Of a stretch of 21,285 nucleotides of DNA, positions 7,319-15,143 are shown one piece after another. The first letter of the stretch is position 1. Each line of letters starts with the position of its first letter. A model generated the notes under the pieces. The model saw only the letters and a list, made by a program, of their open reading frames with translations, did no database searches and was not told the DNA's origin. Both the position numbers and the translations under genes were made by a program. The DNA is taken from NCBI GenBank assembly GCA_964634685.1, contig CAZWLD010000039.1, positions 1 through 21,285 on the forward strand, read 5' to 3'. Source of the stretch: CAZWLD01 sp964634685 (GTDB lineage: Bacteria > Bacillota_I > Bacilli_A > Acholeplasmatales > JAEDCM01).

Positions 7319-8827
7319 ATGAAACGATTTATTTTAGGTGCTTTAGTAACTGGCTTAGTTGCTTTACCTTTAGTTGCTTGTGGCAACAATAGTGTAGCTA
7401 ATGCTGGTGAAGAATTAAAGGTATTGACAAAAGAAGATTTGAAAGCCAATTCATCAGAAAAGAAACCTATTGAGGTTGTATTCTGGCATTCATTTGGTGA
7501 TAACATTCAAAAGCAATTAGACCCAATCATTGCATCCTTTGAAGCAGATATGGCAAAAGAAGGAATTTATATTGATGTTAATGCTGAATCTACTGGTGGT
7601 GGATATGATGGATTAAGATCAAGAATCAATATGGGTATTAAATCCAATTCAATTCCAACAATGGCTTTGGGATATCCTGACCATTTTGCCAACTACATTG
7701 AAAATGGAATTATGCTTCCATTAGATGATTTTATTGCAGATAAAAATGTTGGCTTCACGGAAGAAGAAAAAGCGGATTTCATTCAATCATATTGGAAGGA
7801 AAATATCTTTACAGTTGATGGCAAGGAATCAGTTGTAGGTATTCCTTTCAATAAATCAAGTGAGGTTATGTATTATAATGCATCCGCAGTTGATCCTATC
7901 TTAACTGAATTAGGATATATTTCTTTAGATGGATATTGGGAAAAACCAACTTGGGAACAGGTTTGGGCTGTAAGTGCAGAAATCCAAAAGAAAATGGCTA
8001 ATGGTACTTTAGCTTATGTTCATAATGGCAATGAATATAAAGCTGATAGTAATGCTAAATATCCTGTTATTATCGATTCTGCCGCCAATTTCTTCATCAC
8101 TTCAACTCGTCAATGGGGTGGAGAAGGATACTATACTCGCATTAATGCGGAAACCGGCAGAGGTGAAGTTGTTTTAAATAACGATGTTGTTAGAACTGCT
8201 CAAAATTATTTCTTATCTAAATGTCAAGAGGATTTATTCCAATTCCCTCAAAAGAAGGGTGTAAATTATGGTTCAAATTTAATGCTTAACCTTCAATCAT
8301 TTATTTCAATTGGTTCAACAGCGGGAGTTAAAAACAATGGTTCAGCTAAATATGAGCTTAAGGTTGCACCTTATCCTCAAAAGAGCTATGCTGATGGTGA
8401 TTTCCAAGCTGTAATTCAACAAGGTACAAACGCTTGTATCTTATCTGCAAATTCAAATAACCTTACAAGAACAGCCGCTTGGTTATTAATCAAATATATG
8501 ACTTCAACTGAAAAAACTGCTGAATTCTCAATGAATACAGGTTACCTTCCAGTTCGTACATCAGCTGTTGAATCAGATGTTTATCAAGCATTCTTAGCTG
8601 ATTATGATAATATTTTTGATGGATTTGTGGCTCAAGCTGTTAATGCAGCCTATAGCCAAAAGGAATATTTCTATACTGATCCAGCCTTCAGTGGTTCATC
8701 AACTGTTCGTGATAAGGTTGATTCAGCTGTTGTCTCTATTTATACGCAAGATAAGGCTATTCAAGATGCAATTAATGGTTTGTATGACGCATTAAAGAAA
8801 TTAAAGATTTCATGTGTTGATTTATAA
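7319..8827 (+). CDS. Extracellular solute-binding lipoprotein (family 1, UgpB/MalE-like)
   Basis: This 502-residue lipoprotein should capture the substrate outside the cell and deliver it to the permeases. Its lipoprotein signal peptide ends in the lipobox LVAC with the lipidated cysteine at C21. The mature domain opens with IEVVFWHSFGDN, the classic first strand of family 1 binding proteins, and continues with two-lobe features (ALGYPDHFANYIENGIMLPLDDF; VGIPFNKSSEVMYYN; a late TRTAAWLLIKYMTS helix). AAGGAG at 7303-7308 supports ATG 7319. Position directly after two permeases is standard. Family 1 proteins bind sugars, glycerol phosphates and other polar solutes. The nuclease encoded next suggests nucleic-acid-derived solutes, but this is inference. 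Confidence 0.9.
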   Translation: MKRFILGALVTGLVALPLVACGNNSVANAGEELKVLTKEDLKANSSEKKPIEVVFWHSFGDNIQKQLDPIIASFEADMAKEGIYIDVNAESTGGGYDGLRSRINMGIKSNSIPTMALGYPDHFANYIENGIMLPLDDFIADKNVGFTEEEKADFIQSYWKENIFTVDGKESVVGIPFNKSSEVMYYNASAVDPILTELGYISLDGYWEKPTWEQVWAVSAEIQKKMANGTLAYVHNGNEYKADSNAKYPVIIDSAANFFITSTRQWGGEGYYTRINAETGRGEVVLNNDVVRTAQNYFLSKCQEDLFQFPQKKGVNYGSNLMLNLQSFISIGSTAGVKNNGSAKYELKVAPYPQKSYADGDFQAVIQQGTNACILSANSNNLTRTAAWLLIKYMTSTEKTAEFSMNTGYLPVRTSAVESDVYQAFLADYDNIFDGFVAQAVNAAYSQKEYFYTDPAFSGSSTVRDKVDSAVVSIYTQDKAIQDAINGLYDALKKLKISCVDL

Positions 8828-8842
8828 GAATAGGTGATATAT

Positions 8843-10369
8843 ATGAAAAAAATTCTTAGCTGTTTATTAGTTTTATTCGTATCAATGTTTTTATTAGTTG
8901 GATGCGGAACTAAAGAGCCTTCCACAACAGAGAGTCAGATTGATTCACCAACGACAGAAATAGATCATTTATACAGTAACAAGGTTAGTTTAGCTGATAC
9001 CAATACAAGTATTGATGGTAAATTATTTATCAGAGATAAGATTGGTCGAGTTACATTAAAGAGTGTAACTGATGGTGATACCGCTGTTTTCCATTTGACA
9101 GGAAATGAGTTAGATGTTTATACAGGATTAAAAAAAGGTTATTCCTATGTGACTGTCCGTTTCCTTGGAATTGATACCCCGGAATCAACATCTTCAATTG
9201 AGCCTTGGGGTAAAAAGGCCAGTGTTTATGTTCATGGCTTATTAGAAAATGCTAAAGGTATTATTCTTGATGCGACTGATATAAATACGGAGGGTGTTGC
9301 CCAAAATGGTTGTATTGCGAATTGCCGTATTGATTCTAATGGTAGTCGTTGGCTCGCTTTAGTATGGTATACAAATGATGAGGATATTAATGATTTATCA
9401 AAATATCGTTTATTACAATTAGATGTAATTGAGGAATGTTATTCTCGTTTTACTGGTGGAAATTTCTCGGAACGTTATATTTATGAGGCTAATAAGAATA
9501 ATGAGCCAAAGCTATATAATCGTTATGAAAATCAATGGGGTTCACTAAAAATTGGTGAATTAATGCTTGAGGCTGAGGTTCGTATGAGTGCTTCCAAAAT
9601 TCGTGTTTTTGGAAAAACTCAAGATGATGGCTTCGATTATAGCACAACACCAACTGAATTGCCTAGTATTAAGGATGCTCATGAAAATTTTGATACCTAT
9701 GCAAGCAGAGGAACATTTGTGGCTATTACCGGTGTCATTGTTCGTTTTATTGGTTCGAATTTCTATTTAGCTGACGCTGAAGGCTATGGTTTATATGTTT
9801 ATATGGGAATTAATGGTAATGCTATTGAAGGAACAAAGCCAAGTCAATTCCTTGTTGGAGATACAATAAATATTCGTGGTCGTTTATGCGAATATGGCGG
9901 ACAAATGCAATTATCTGGTATTGAATTTAAAAAGGAAACATTCAAAAAGATAACAGATCCTGAAAAGAAAATTCCAATGCCTGAAGCTATCGAAATTACA
10001 GGTAATGAAACATCAGAACAATTAGATAAATTAATTGGTAAATTAGTTCATGCGAATGTTTCAATTGAATCATGTGGTTCAACAAGTAAGGATAATTCAT
10101 TCTCTTTAACTACAGCATTTGTGGTAAAAGATTTAGAAGATAAGGGTGCTAGTTATCCTAATATTCAAATTCGTATCAATGGCTCATTAGCTGGTGGATA
10201 TGATTATAATTATACCTTCGCTAATTTCTCAAAAATTACTGAAGTAACAGGTATTATGAGTATTTATAGCGAAAATGATGTTCAATTAAAAGAGAATTTC
10301 CCAAGCTATCAAATAGTTGTTGGAAATAAAATGATTGATTGTGAAAAAGAGTTAGTCTTTTCAGAATAA
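8843..10369 (+). CDS. Lipoprotein with staphylococcal-nuclease domain and C-terminal OB-like domains
   Basis: This 508-residue surface protein is predicted to be a Ca2+-dependent nuclease cutting extracellular DNA or RNA. The signal peptide ends in LVGC (C21). The thermonuclease domain (about residues 58-215) carries DGDT at 77-80, RFLGIDTPE at 106-114 and R169 in SRWLALVW; these correspond to the family's D21, R35/D40/T41/E43 and R87, so the active site looks complete. Residues about 285-365 (FVAITGVIVRF, LVGDTINIRGRL) resemble an OB fold as seen in YhcR-type nucleases, and 400-508 looks like a second one. ATG 8843 follows AGGTGAT (8832-8838); an in-frame GTG at 8834 lies inside that site. 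It is 15 bases after the binding protein gene. Mycoplasma surface nucleases (the mhp379/MG186 type) are likewise encoded beside an ABC transporter. Confidence 0.85.
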   Translation: MKKILSCLLVLFVSMFLLVGCGTKEPSTTESQIDSPTTEIDHLYSNKVSLADTNTSIDGKLFIRDKIGRVTLKSVTDGDTAVFHLTGNELDVYTGLKKGYSYVTVRFLGIDTPESTSSIEPWGKKASVYVHGLLENAKGIILDATDINTEGVAQNGCIANCRIDSNGSRWLALVWYTNDEDINDLSKYRLLQLDVIEECYSRFTGGNFSERYIYEANKNNEPKLYNRYENQWGSLKIGELMLEAEVRMSASKIRVFGKTQDDGFDYSTTPTELPSIKDAHENFDTYASRGTFVAITGVIVRFIGSNFYLADAEGYGLYVYMGINGNAIEGTKPSQFLVGDTINIRGRLCEYGGQMQLSGIEFKKETFKKITDPEKKIPMPEAIEITGNETSEQLDKLIGKLVHANVSIESCGSTSKDNSFSLTTAFVVKDLEDKGASYPNIQIRINGSLAGGYDYNYTFANFSKITEVTGIMSIYSENDVQLKENFPSYQIVVGNKMIDCEKELVFSE

Positions 10370-10396
10370 AAATAATTAAGTAAGAGGAGAAAGAAA

Positions 10397-12268
10397 ATGA
10401 AAAAGTTTTTAAGCTTATTACTTGCGGTATTAGCTTTATTCACTGTTGCGGCTTGTGGTGGAAAAAATACTACTACCGAAAATGGTGATACAACAGCAGG
10501 CGATAGTACTACCAGTCAAGTAGATATTGACAAGGTAAATAGTGCAAAGGATCTAATAACTGTTCCTGAACGTGTTGATAATGACTTTACTTTGAACACT
10601 AGTGCTGCCGGTGGTGTTAGTATTTCATGGACATCAAATAATAGTGCGATTGTTGTTTCTGGACAAAATGCGACTGTTACTCGTCCAAATTATGAAGATG
10701 GTGATGTAACTGTTACTTTAACTGCAACCTTTACAGTTGGAGCATATTCTGATACTAAGAATTATACTGTTATTGTAACAAAGAGAGAATCAGCTGATAA
10801 TTATAATACAACTGATATTATCAACATTAAGAATGGTGGTCCAAGCCAATCAGTTTCCCTTCGTGGAGTAGTAGGAGCTATTACACAAGCTGTTGGTGAT
10901 TCAGGATTATATGTTTCAGGATTTGTATTAATTGATAATACATCAGCTATCTATGTATACGGACCAAAAGTTGCTCAATCAGTAGCTGTTGGTGATGAAA
11001 TTGTTATTAATGGTACGACTGAAGAGCGTTATAATGTTCTTCAAGTAGCTAGTCCTGAATTAGTCACAGTAGTATCTAATAATAATAGTGTTGCGATTAC
11101 TGGAGGAGCAGCTCGTGGTATTACGGTTTCAAATGTAATGGCAACTGAAGATGTTAAAACATATGGTGGTCAATTGATGATTTTTGAAGGTGTAAAAATT
11201 ACTCAAGATTCTTATGGAAATTATAAGGTTAATGATGCAACTAATTCAATTGGATGCTATTTGGCTGGTACTCGTACTGCAGATATGGTTAGTGAATTTG
11301 CTTGGCTTGCAGAATACAAGAATGATAATGCTTATAATGTATTATTCTATGTAGCTGGACAAAGCAGTTCAGGCAAATATCGTGGATATCCAATTGCGGT
11401 TATCAAGGATGAAGATCTTCCTGAAATGACAAATGAACAAAAGATTTATGCAGCTTCTTTATTAGTATCTGCACCATCTGTTGCGATGGCAACTGGTTCA
11501 TTAGATTTACCAACATCAATCAATGGTGTATCAGTTACTTGGGCTTCTAATAATACAGAATATATTTCAAATGCTGGTGAAGTAGTGAAATTACCTACAG
11601 ATAGCGATGTTGTGGTTCGTTTAACCGCAACACTCTCTATCGCTGGTGTTGATAGTCAAGAACTTACATTTGATGTAACAGTTAAGTCAGCTAACACTGA
11701 ATACAATAAGATTAATGATATTTTAGCTACAGCTGCAGATAAAGATATCGTAACTGTTCAAGGTATTGTTTTTGCTCTAGCAAAATATGGTTATTATTTA
11801 TATGATGGAACTGGATACATTTATGTAAATAATGCTAAGAATACAAACTTTGTAATCCCTGCGGTTGGTGATATTGTAACTGTTCCAAATGCTGAATATG
11901 ATAACTATTATTACTCTAATTTAGTTCAAAAGGCTGATCCAGTTGCGGCTACTGGCTCATACACTATGCCTACAGCTGAAGAGGTAACAATTGCTCAAAT
12001 TGCTGCTAAGTCTGCAAAGGACCATACATATGAGGCTCATTTAGTTACTATTACTGGTACTGTCTATAAGGATAAAGCTGGTTCATATGATGGAATCTAC
12101 ATTAAGGATGCAGATGGAAATAAGATTTATTTGAATTATGGTACTTCAAAGACTGATCCATTAACTACTTATGCTGATAAATTAGATACAGAGGTTACAA
12201 TTACAGTTGTTATTTCTCAATATCATTCTTCATATGGATGCTGGGTTGCAACAGATTTAACTTACTAA
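10397..12268 (+). CDS. Surface lipoprotein with two Ig-like and several OB-like domains
   Basis: This 623-residue lipoprotein has a signal peptide ending in VAAC (C20), then a short Thr/Gly/Asp linker. Two atrophied bacterial Ig-like domains are recognisable by their SWTSNN (W78) and TWASNN (W382) signatures followed by VTVTLTATFTV- and VVVRLTATLSI-type strands, at about 45-128 and 345-432. After each comes OB-fold-like sequence (SVSLRGVVGAI; DIVTVQGIVFAL; HLVTITGTVYK), at about 135-235, 435-500 and 530-623. OB-like units in cell-surface proteins often bind nucleic acid or sugar. No catalytic motif is visible. It is 27 bases after the nuclease gene and is last in the operon, so a role in binding nuclease substrate or product is plausible but unproven. 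Confidence 0.75.
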   Translation: MKKFLSLLLAVLALFTVAACGGKNTTTENGDTTAGDSTTSQVDIDKVNSAKDLITVPERVDNDFTLNTSAAGGVSISWTSNNSAIVVSGQNATVTRPNYEDGDVTVTLTATFTVGAYSDTKNYTVIVTKRESADNYNTTDIINIKNGGPSQSVSLRGVVGAITQAVGDSGLYVSGFVLIDNTSAIYVYGPKVAQSVAVGDEIVINGTTEERYNVLQVASPELVTVVSNNNSVAITGGAARGITVSNVMATEDVKTYGGQLMIFEGVKITQDSYGNYKVNDATNSIGCYLAGTRTADMVSEFAWLAEYKNDNAYNVLFYVAGQSSSGKYRGYPIAVIKDEDLPEMTNEQKIYAASLLVSAPSVAMATGSLDLPTSINGVSVTWASNNTEYISNAGEVVKLPTDSDVVVRLTATLSIAGVDSQELTFDVTVKSANTEYNKINDILATAADKDIVTVQGIVFALAKYGYYLYDGTGYIYVNNAKNTNFVIPAVGDIVTVPNAEYDNYYYSNLVQKADPVAATGSYTMPTAEEVTIAQIAAKSAKDHTYEAHLVTITGTVYKDKAGSYDGIYIKDADGNKIYLNYGTSKTDPLTTYADKLDTEVTITVVISQYHSSYGCWVATDLTY

Positions 12269-12283
12269 TTAATTTGATAAAAG

Positions 12284-12307
12284 AGCTCACTTTTTGTGGG
12301 CTTTTTT
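12284..12307 (+). terminator. Terminator of the ABC transporter/nuclease operon
   Basis: AGCTCAC (12284-12290) pairs with GTGGGCT (12296-12302, one G-T pair) around TTTTT, followed by a T run to 12307. Confidence 0.88.
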
Positions 12308-12316
12308 CGTTATTTA

Positions 12317-12325
12317 TGGTATTAT
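12317..12325 (+). promoter_or_regulatory. Possible extended -10 promoter for the Thr-rich lipoprotein
   Basis: TGGTATTAT is an extended -10 (TGn plus TATTAT). No good -35 is seen, since that position falls in the preceding terminator. Transcription would begin near 12332, just ahead of the AGGGAG ribosome site. Confidence 0.4.
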
Positions 12326-12333
12326 TTATACAT

Positions 12334-12342
12334 AGGGAGTGG
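12334..12342 (+). promoter_or_regulatory. Shine-Dalgarno that fixes a TTG start
   Basis: AGGGAGTGG lies 5-8 nt before TTG 12348. An in-frame GTG at 12339 is inside this site, and ATG 12343 is out of frame, so TTG is the best start for the lipoprotein. Confidence 0.6.
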
Positions 12343-12347
12343 ATGTT

Positions 12348-13181
12348 TTGAAAAAGATTTTTATCACATTGCTTTTATTTTTCCTAGTTGGATGTGCTTC
12401 AAAGATAACAACAACCGAAGATTCTACATCAAATAATGATACAACTTTAGAAATCACTACGAAGGATAGTACAACCAAAGAGGTTACATCAACTGAAGAG
12501 ACAACTAAAGAGGTTACAACAAATCAAACAACACAAATTAATACTGAGTCTTCAACAACTGAAGTAACTACTATTGCTGATGATACAACTGTTACGACAA
12601 CCGAAGTAACAACAACCGAAGAACCTAATACGACAGCTGAAGAAACAACCAAGGTATCCTATAATCCTGATGGAAGTGTTCATTTAGCTCCTCCGACAGC
12701 TTCTGTTGATATAACTGATTGGCAAAAATTTTCTTTTGAAAGTAGTATGCCTGATGGCTTTTTATACATAAGTGGAAATAAAGCCTTTACTCCATCTTCA
12801 AGCTATTTTTATAGTGCCGGTGGTATAAAAATGGATGAAAATCAAAAAGGGAAGAAGGGCTTTCAAACCTGCTTGTTTAATTCCTTCAAAAAAATTGAAT
12901 TAAGGATTAATATTGGTAAATTTTACGGAACACAAAAAAGTGCTATTGATGATGTACCTGTTTTTACAATTTATGGTTTTGATATCAATGGAAATCTTGT
13001 CGCAACCGAGGTAATAGACGAATTATCCACTAATAAAGCCAATTCCTATGTTAGAGTATATTTACGTGGCGAGGATATTGCCTATATTGAGGTTCGCGCA
13101 ACCAATCTTCCTTGCGAATCAGGCAAGGTTTATAATTTTGGTATAACAGGTATTTCAATTAAAGGATGGCCTTATGATTAG
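12348..13181 (+). CDS. Lipoprotein with Thr/Glu-rich stalk and C-terminal beta-rich domain
   Basis: The function is not recognised. The 277-residue product begins MKKIFITLLLFFLVGC, a lipoprotein signal with the lipidated cysteine at C16. Residues about 19-102 are a low-complexity stalk of Thr with Glu, Asp, Ser and Val, which would hold the rest of the protein away from the membrane. The C-terminal 160 residues (from about VDITDWQKFSFES) alternate hydrophobic and polar residues and end in NFGITGISIKGW, suggesting a beta-sandwich of carbohydrate-binding or discoidin-like kind; that is a guess from pattern only. The start is TTG, chosen from the ribosome site. It has its own terminator and probably its own promoter, so it is monocistronic, between the nuclease operon and the NrnA operon. 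Confidence 0.72.
   Translation: MKKIFITLLLFFLVGCASKITTTEDSTSNNDTTLEITTKDSTTKEVTSTEETTKEVTTNQTTQINTESSTTEVTTIADDTTVTTTEVTTTEEPNTTAEETTKVSYNPDGSVHLAPPTASVDITDWQKFSFESSMPDGFLYISGNKAFTPSSSYFYSAGGIKMDENQKGKKGFQTCLFNSFKKIELRINIGKFYGTQKSAIDDVPVFTIYGFDINGNLVATEVIDELSTNKANSYVRVYLRGEDIAYIEVRATNLPCESGKVYNFGITGISIKGWPYD
12403..12652 (+). repeat. Low-complexity ACA/GAA-rich stretch encoding the Thr/Glu stalk
   Basis: Imperfect reiterations of units such as ACAACCGAAGTAACA and ACTAAAGAGGTTACA encode TTEVTT- and TKEVT-type repeats. The repeats are degenerate, but this DNA could change length by slippage or recombination. Confidence 0.6.
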
Positions 13182-13202
13182 CTCTTTTGGAGAGCTTTTT
13201 TT
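13180..13202 (+). terminator. Terminator overlapping the lipoprotein stop codon
   Basis: AGCTCT (13180-13185) pairs with AGAGCT (13191-13196) around TTTGG, followed by T to 13202. The last two bases of the TAG stop (13179-13181) are the first two of the stem. Confidence 0.83.
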
Positions 13203-13230
13203 CTTACATATTTATTGTAGCCTCAATTTA

Positions 13231-13239
13231 TGATATACT
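13231..13239 (+). promoter_or_regulatory. Probable extended -10 promoter of the NrnA-mnmE operon
   Basis: TGATATACT is an extended -10 (TGn plus TATACT). The -35 region is weak (TTATTG at 13212-13217 gives a 16-bp spacer). Transcription would start near 13245, at the very edge of the AAGGAGGTG ribosome site. Confidence 0.5.
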
Positions 13240-13242
13240 AAT

Positions 13243-13251
13243 AAGGAGGTG
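13243..13251 (+). promoter_or_regulatory. Shine-Dalgarno that fixes a GTG start
   Basis: AAGGAGGTG is a near-perfect site 9 nt before GTG 13261. An in-frame GTG at 13249 is part of the site itself and ATG 13273 is too far, so GTG 13261 is the likely start of the first DHH gene. Confidence 0.65.
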
Positions 13252-13260
13252 TATAAAAAC

Positions 13261-14226
13261 GTGGACAATGTCATGGACAATGTAAAGAAATTAATTGAGG
13301 CCTATGATACGATTATTATTCATCGTCATACAAGGCCGGATTTAGATGCGATGGGAAGTCAAATTGGCCTTTCTGAGGCCATAAAAGCAACCTATCCTTC
13401 AAAAAAAGTGTATATTGTTGGAGAAGAAAATAAATATCAATTTGTTGGGAAAATGGATACGATATCTGATGATGTATACAAGGATGCACTTGCGATTATT
13501 ACTGATGTGGCGGTAAAAGCATTGGTAAGTGATGATCGCTATCAATTAGCGAAAGAAATTTTAGTTATTGATCATCATACGAATTCAAGTGATATTGAAA
13601 ATGCGCATATGTTAATTGATTCAACCTTTTCTTCAGCATCCGAATTAATCGCTACCTTTATTTTTGATTATCATTTGCAATTAACAAAAAAAGGCGCAAC
13701 GGCCCTTTTTGGAGGAATTGTAACGGATACTGGTCGATTTTTTTATCCATCAATTACGGATCATACCTTTTTAATAGCATCACTTTTAATTAAAAAAGGT
13801 GCCGATTTTAAAATGATATACGATAATTTGTATATTGATGATTTAGAATCAAAAAAAATGAAAAGCTATTTCGTTAATAAATTTGAAATTACTGAACATA
13901 ACGTTGCTTTTATGATGAATGATTTAGACGTTTTTGAAAAATTTGATGTCGATACCTTTACAATAAGTCGCGGAATGGTTAATGTTATGAGCGGCATTGA
14001 AGGAATCAATATATGGGTTAATTTTACTTATGATAAAGAGAATAATTGCATTTTAGCCGAGATTAGAAGCCGCGACTGTATTGTTGTTGATATTGCCAAA
14101 AAATATGGCGGTGGCGGCCATAATATGGCTTGTGGCGCTACCTTGAAGGATTTTGATGAGGCTAAGGAAATGCTAAATGAGCTAGATAAGCTCTCAATGG
14201 AGGTTTTTTATGGAACAAATAATTAA
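13261..14226 (+). CDS. DHH/DHHA1 phosphoesterase, NrnA-like (first of a tandem pair)
   Basis: This 321-residue cytoplasmic enzyme is predicted to cleave very short oligonucleotides (nanoRNA) or 3'-phosphoadenosine 5'-phosphate using manganese. Motif I is HRHTRPDLDAMGS from H21, with D27/D29; motif II is ITDVA; motif III is DHH at 104-106; motif IV is VTDTGRF; and the DHHA1 substrate-binding domain has GGGGH at 283-287. All metal ligands expected of NrnA are present. The GTG start is set by the ribosome site. It leads the operon and overlaps the next, homologous gene by 17 bp. Compared with its neighbour it has a less typical motif II (no DCG), so substrate preference may differ. Confidence 0.85.
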   Translation: MDNVMDNVKKLIEAYDTIIIHRHTRPDLDAMGSQIGLSEAIKATYPSKKVYIVGEENKYQFVGKMDTISDDVYKDALAIITDVAVKALVSDDRYQLAKEILVIDHHTNSSDIENAHMLIDSTFSSASELIATFIFDYHLQLTKKGATALFGGIVTDTGRFFYPSITDHTFLIASLLIKKGADFKMIYDNLYIDDLESKKMKSYFVNKFEITEHNVAFMMNDLDVFEKFDVDTFTISRGMVNVMSGIEGINIWVNFTYDKENNCILAEIRSRDCIVVDIAKKYGGGGHNMACGATLKDFDEAKEMLNELDKLSMEVFYGTNN

Positions 14227-15142
14227 ATTAATAAACGAATATCAAAGAATTATTATTCACGGTCACACAAGACCAGATGGCGATTGTATTGGCAGCCAAA
14301 TCGGATTAAGAGAAATCTTAAAGGAAACTTATCCGAATAAAGAAGTTTATGCCGTTGGACCGATGAGTGAATTTGTTTCCTTTTTAGGTGAACTAGATAA
14401 TATCACCGATGATTTGTATAATGGAGTTTTAGCTATTGTCGTTGATTGTGGAAATAGTGAAAGAATCTCTGATCAACGCTTTAAATTAGCTGATAAGGTC
14501 ATTAAAATTGACCATCATGTTCCGGTTGAGGATTATGGAGATGTTAATTACGTTTTAGAGGATGAACCAGCTTGTGCGGCCATCATCACTGAGATAATGG
14601 ATACCTATAAAATGAAAATTAACAAGCAAGGAGCGATGGCTCTTTACACCGGAATATTAACTGATACTGGTCGCTTTCGTTTTGATACAGTAAATGGAAA
14701 AACCTTAAGATTAGCGGCCATTTTACTTGATAATGGTGTCAGGGTTGATGAGCTTGATAATTTACTTAGCATTGAAACATTAAAGGAAATTAAATTGAAG
14801 GGTTATGTTTTATCCCATTTTGAAACAACCGACCAAGGCTTTGCGTACATTAAAATGACCAGAGATGTTGTTTCGATGTTTGGAGTATCTGATGAGACGG
14901 CCGCAAGTCAGGTTTCGACTATTGGAAATATTGAGGGTTATCCGGTTTGGGCTTTATTTATGGAATATCCTGATGAAATACGCATTCGTCTTCGTTCACG
15001 CGGACCACGAATTGATTTATTAGCAAATCAATATGGTGGCGGTGGTCACCAAAAAGCGGCTGGTGCCAAATTAGAATCTTGGGATATGTTACCGCAATTT
15101 ATTGAAGATATAAATAAATTATTAAGCGAGCAGGAAGATTAA
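14210..15142 (+). CDS. nrnA: Bifunctional oligoribonuclease/PAP phosphatase NrnA-like (second of a tandem pair)
   Basis: This 310-residue DHH/DHHA1 phosphoesterase is closer to textbook NrnA. Motif I is HGHTRPDGDCIGS from H17 with D23/D25, motif II is VVDCGN, motif III is DHH at 101-103, motif IV is LTDTGRF, and the C-terminal GGGGHQKAAGA begins at G276. It should degrade 2-5-mer RNA to mononucleotides and possibly dephosphorylate pAp. GGAGG near 14200 supports ATG 14210, inside the previous gene. The two DHH proteins align along their full length, so they arose by an old duplication. The stop is separated from mnmE by one base. Confidence 0.88.
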   Translation: MEQIIKLINEYQRIIIHGHTRPDGDCIGSQIGLREILKETYPNKEVYAVGPMSEFVSFLGELDNITDDLYNGVLAIVVDCGNSERISDQRFKLADKVIKIDHHVPVEDYGDVNYVLEDEPACAAIITEIMDTYKMKINKQGAMALYTGILTDTGRFRFDTVNGKTLRLAAILLDNGVRVDELDNLLSIETLKEIKLKGYVLSHFETTDQGFAYIKMTRDVVSMFGVSDETAASQVSTIGNIEGYPVWALFMEYPDEIRIRLRSRGPRIDLLANQYGGGGHQKAAGAKLESWDMLPQFIEDINKLLSEQED

Positions 15143-15143
15143 T

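Noticed and set aside
12403..12652. CRISPR-like or phase-variable tandem repeat
   Set aside because: The units are short, imperfect, coding, and not separated by spacers. No exact repeat tract suitable for simple slippage is visible.
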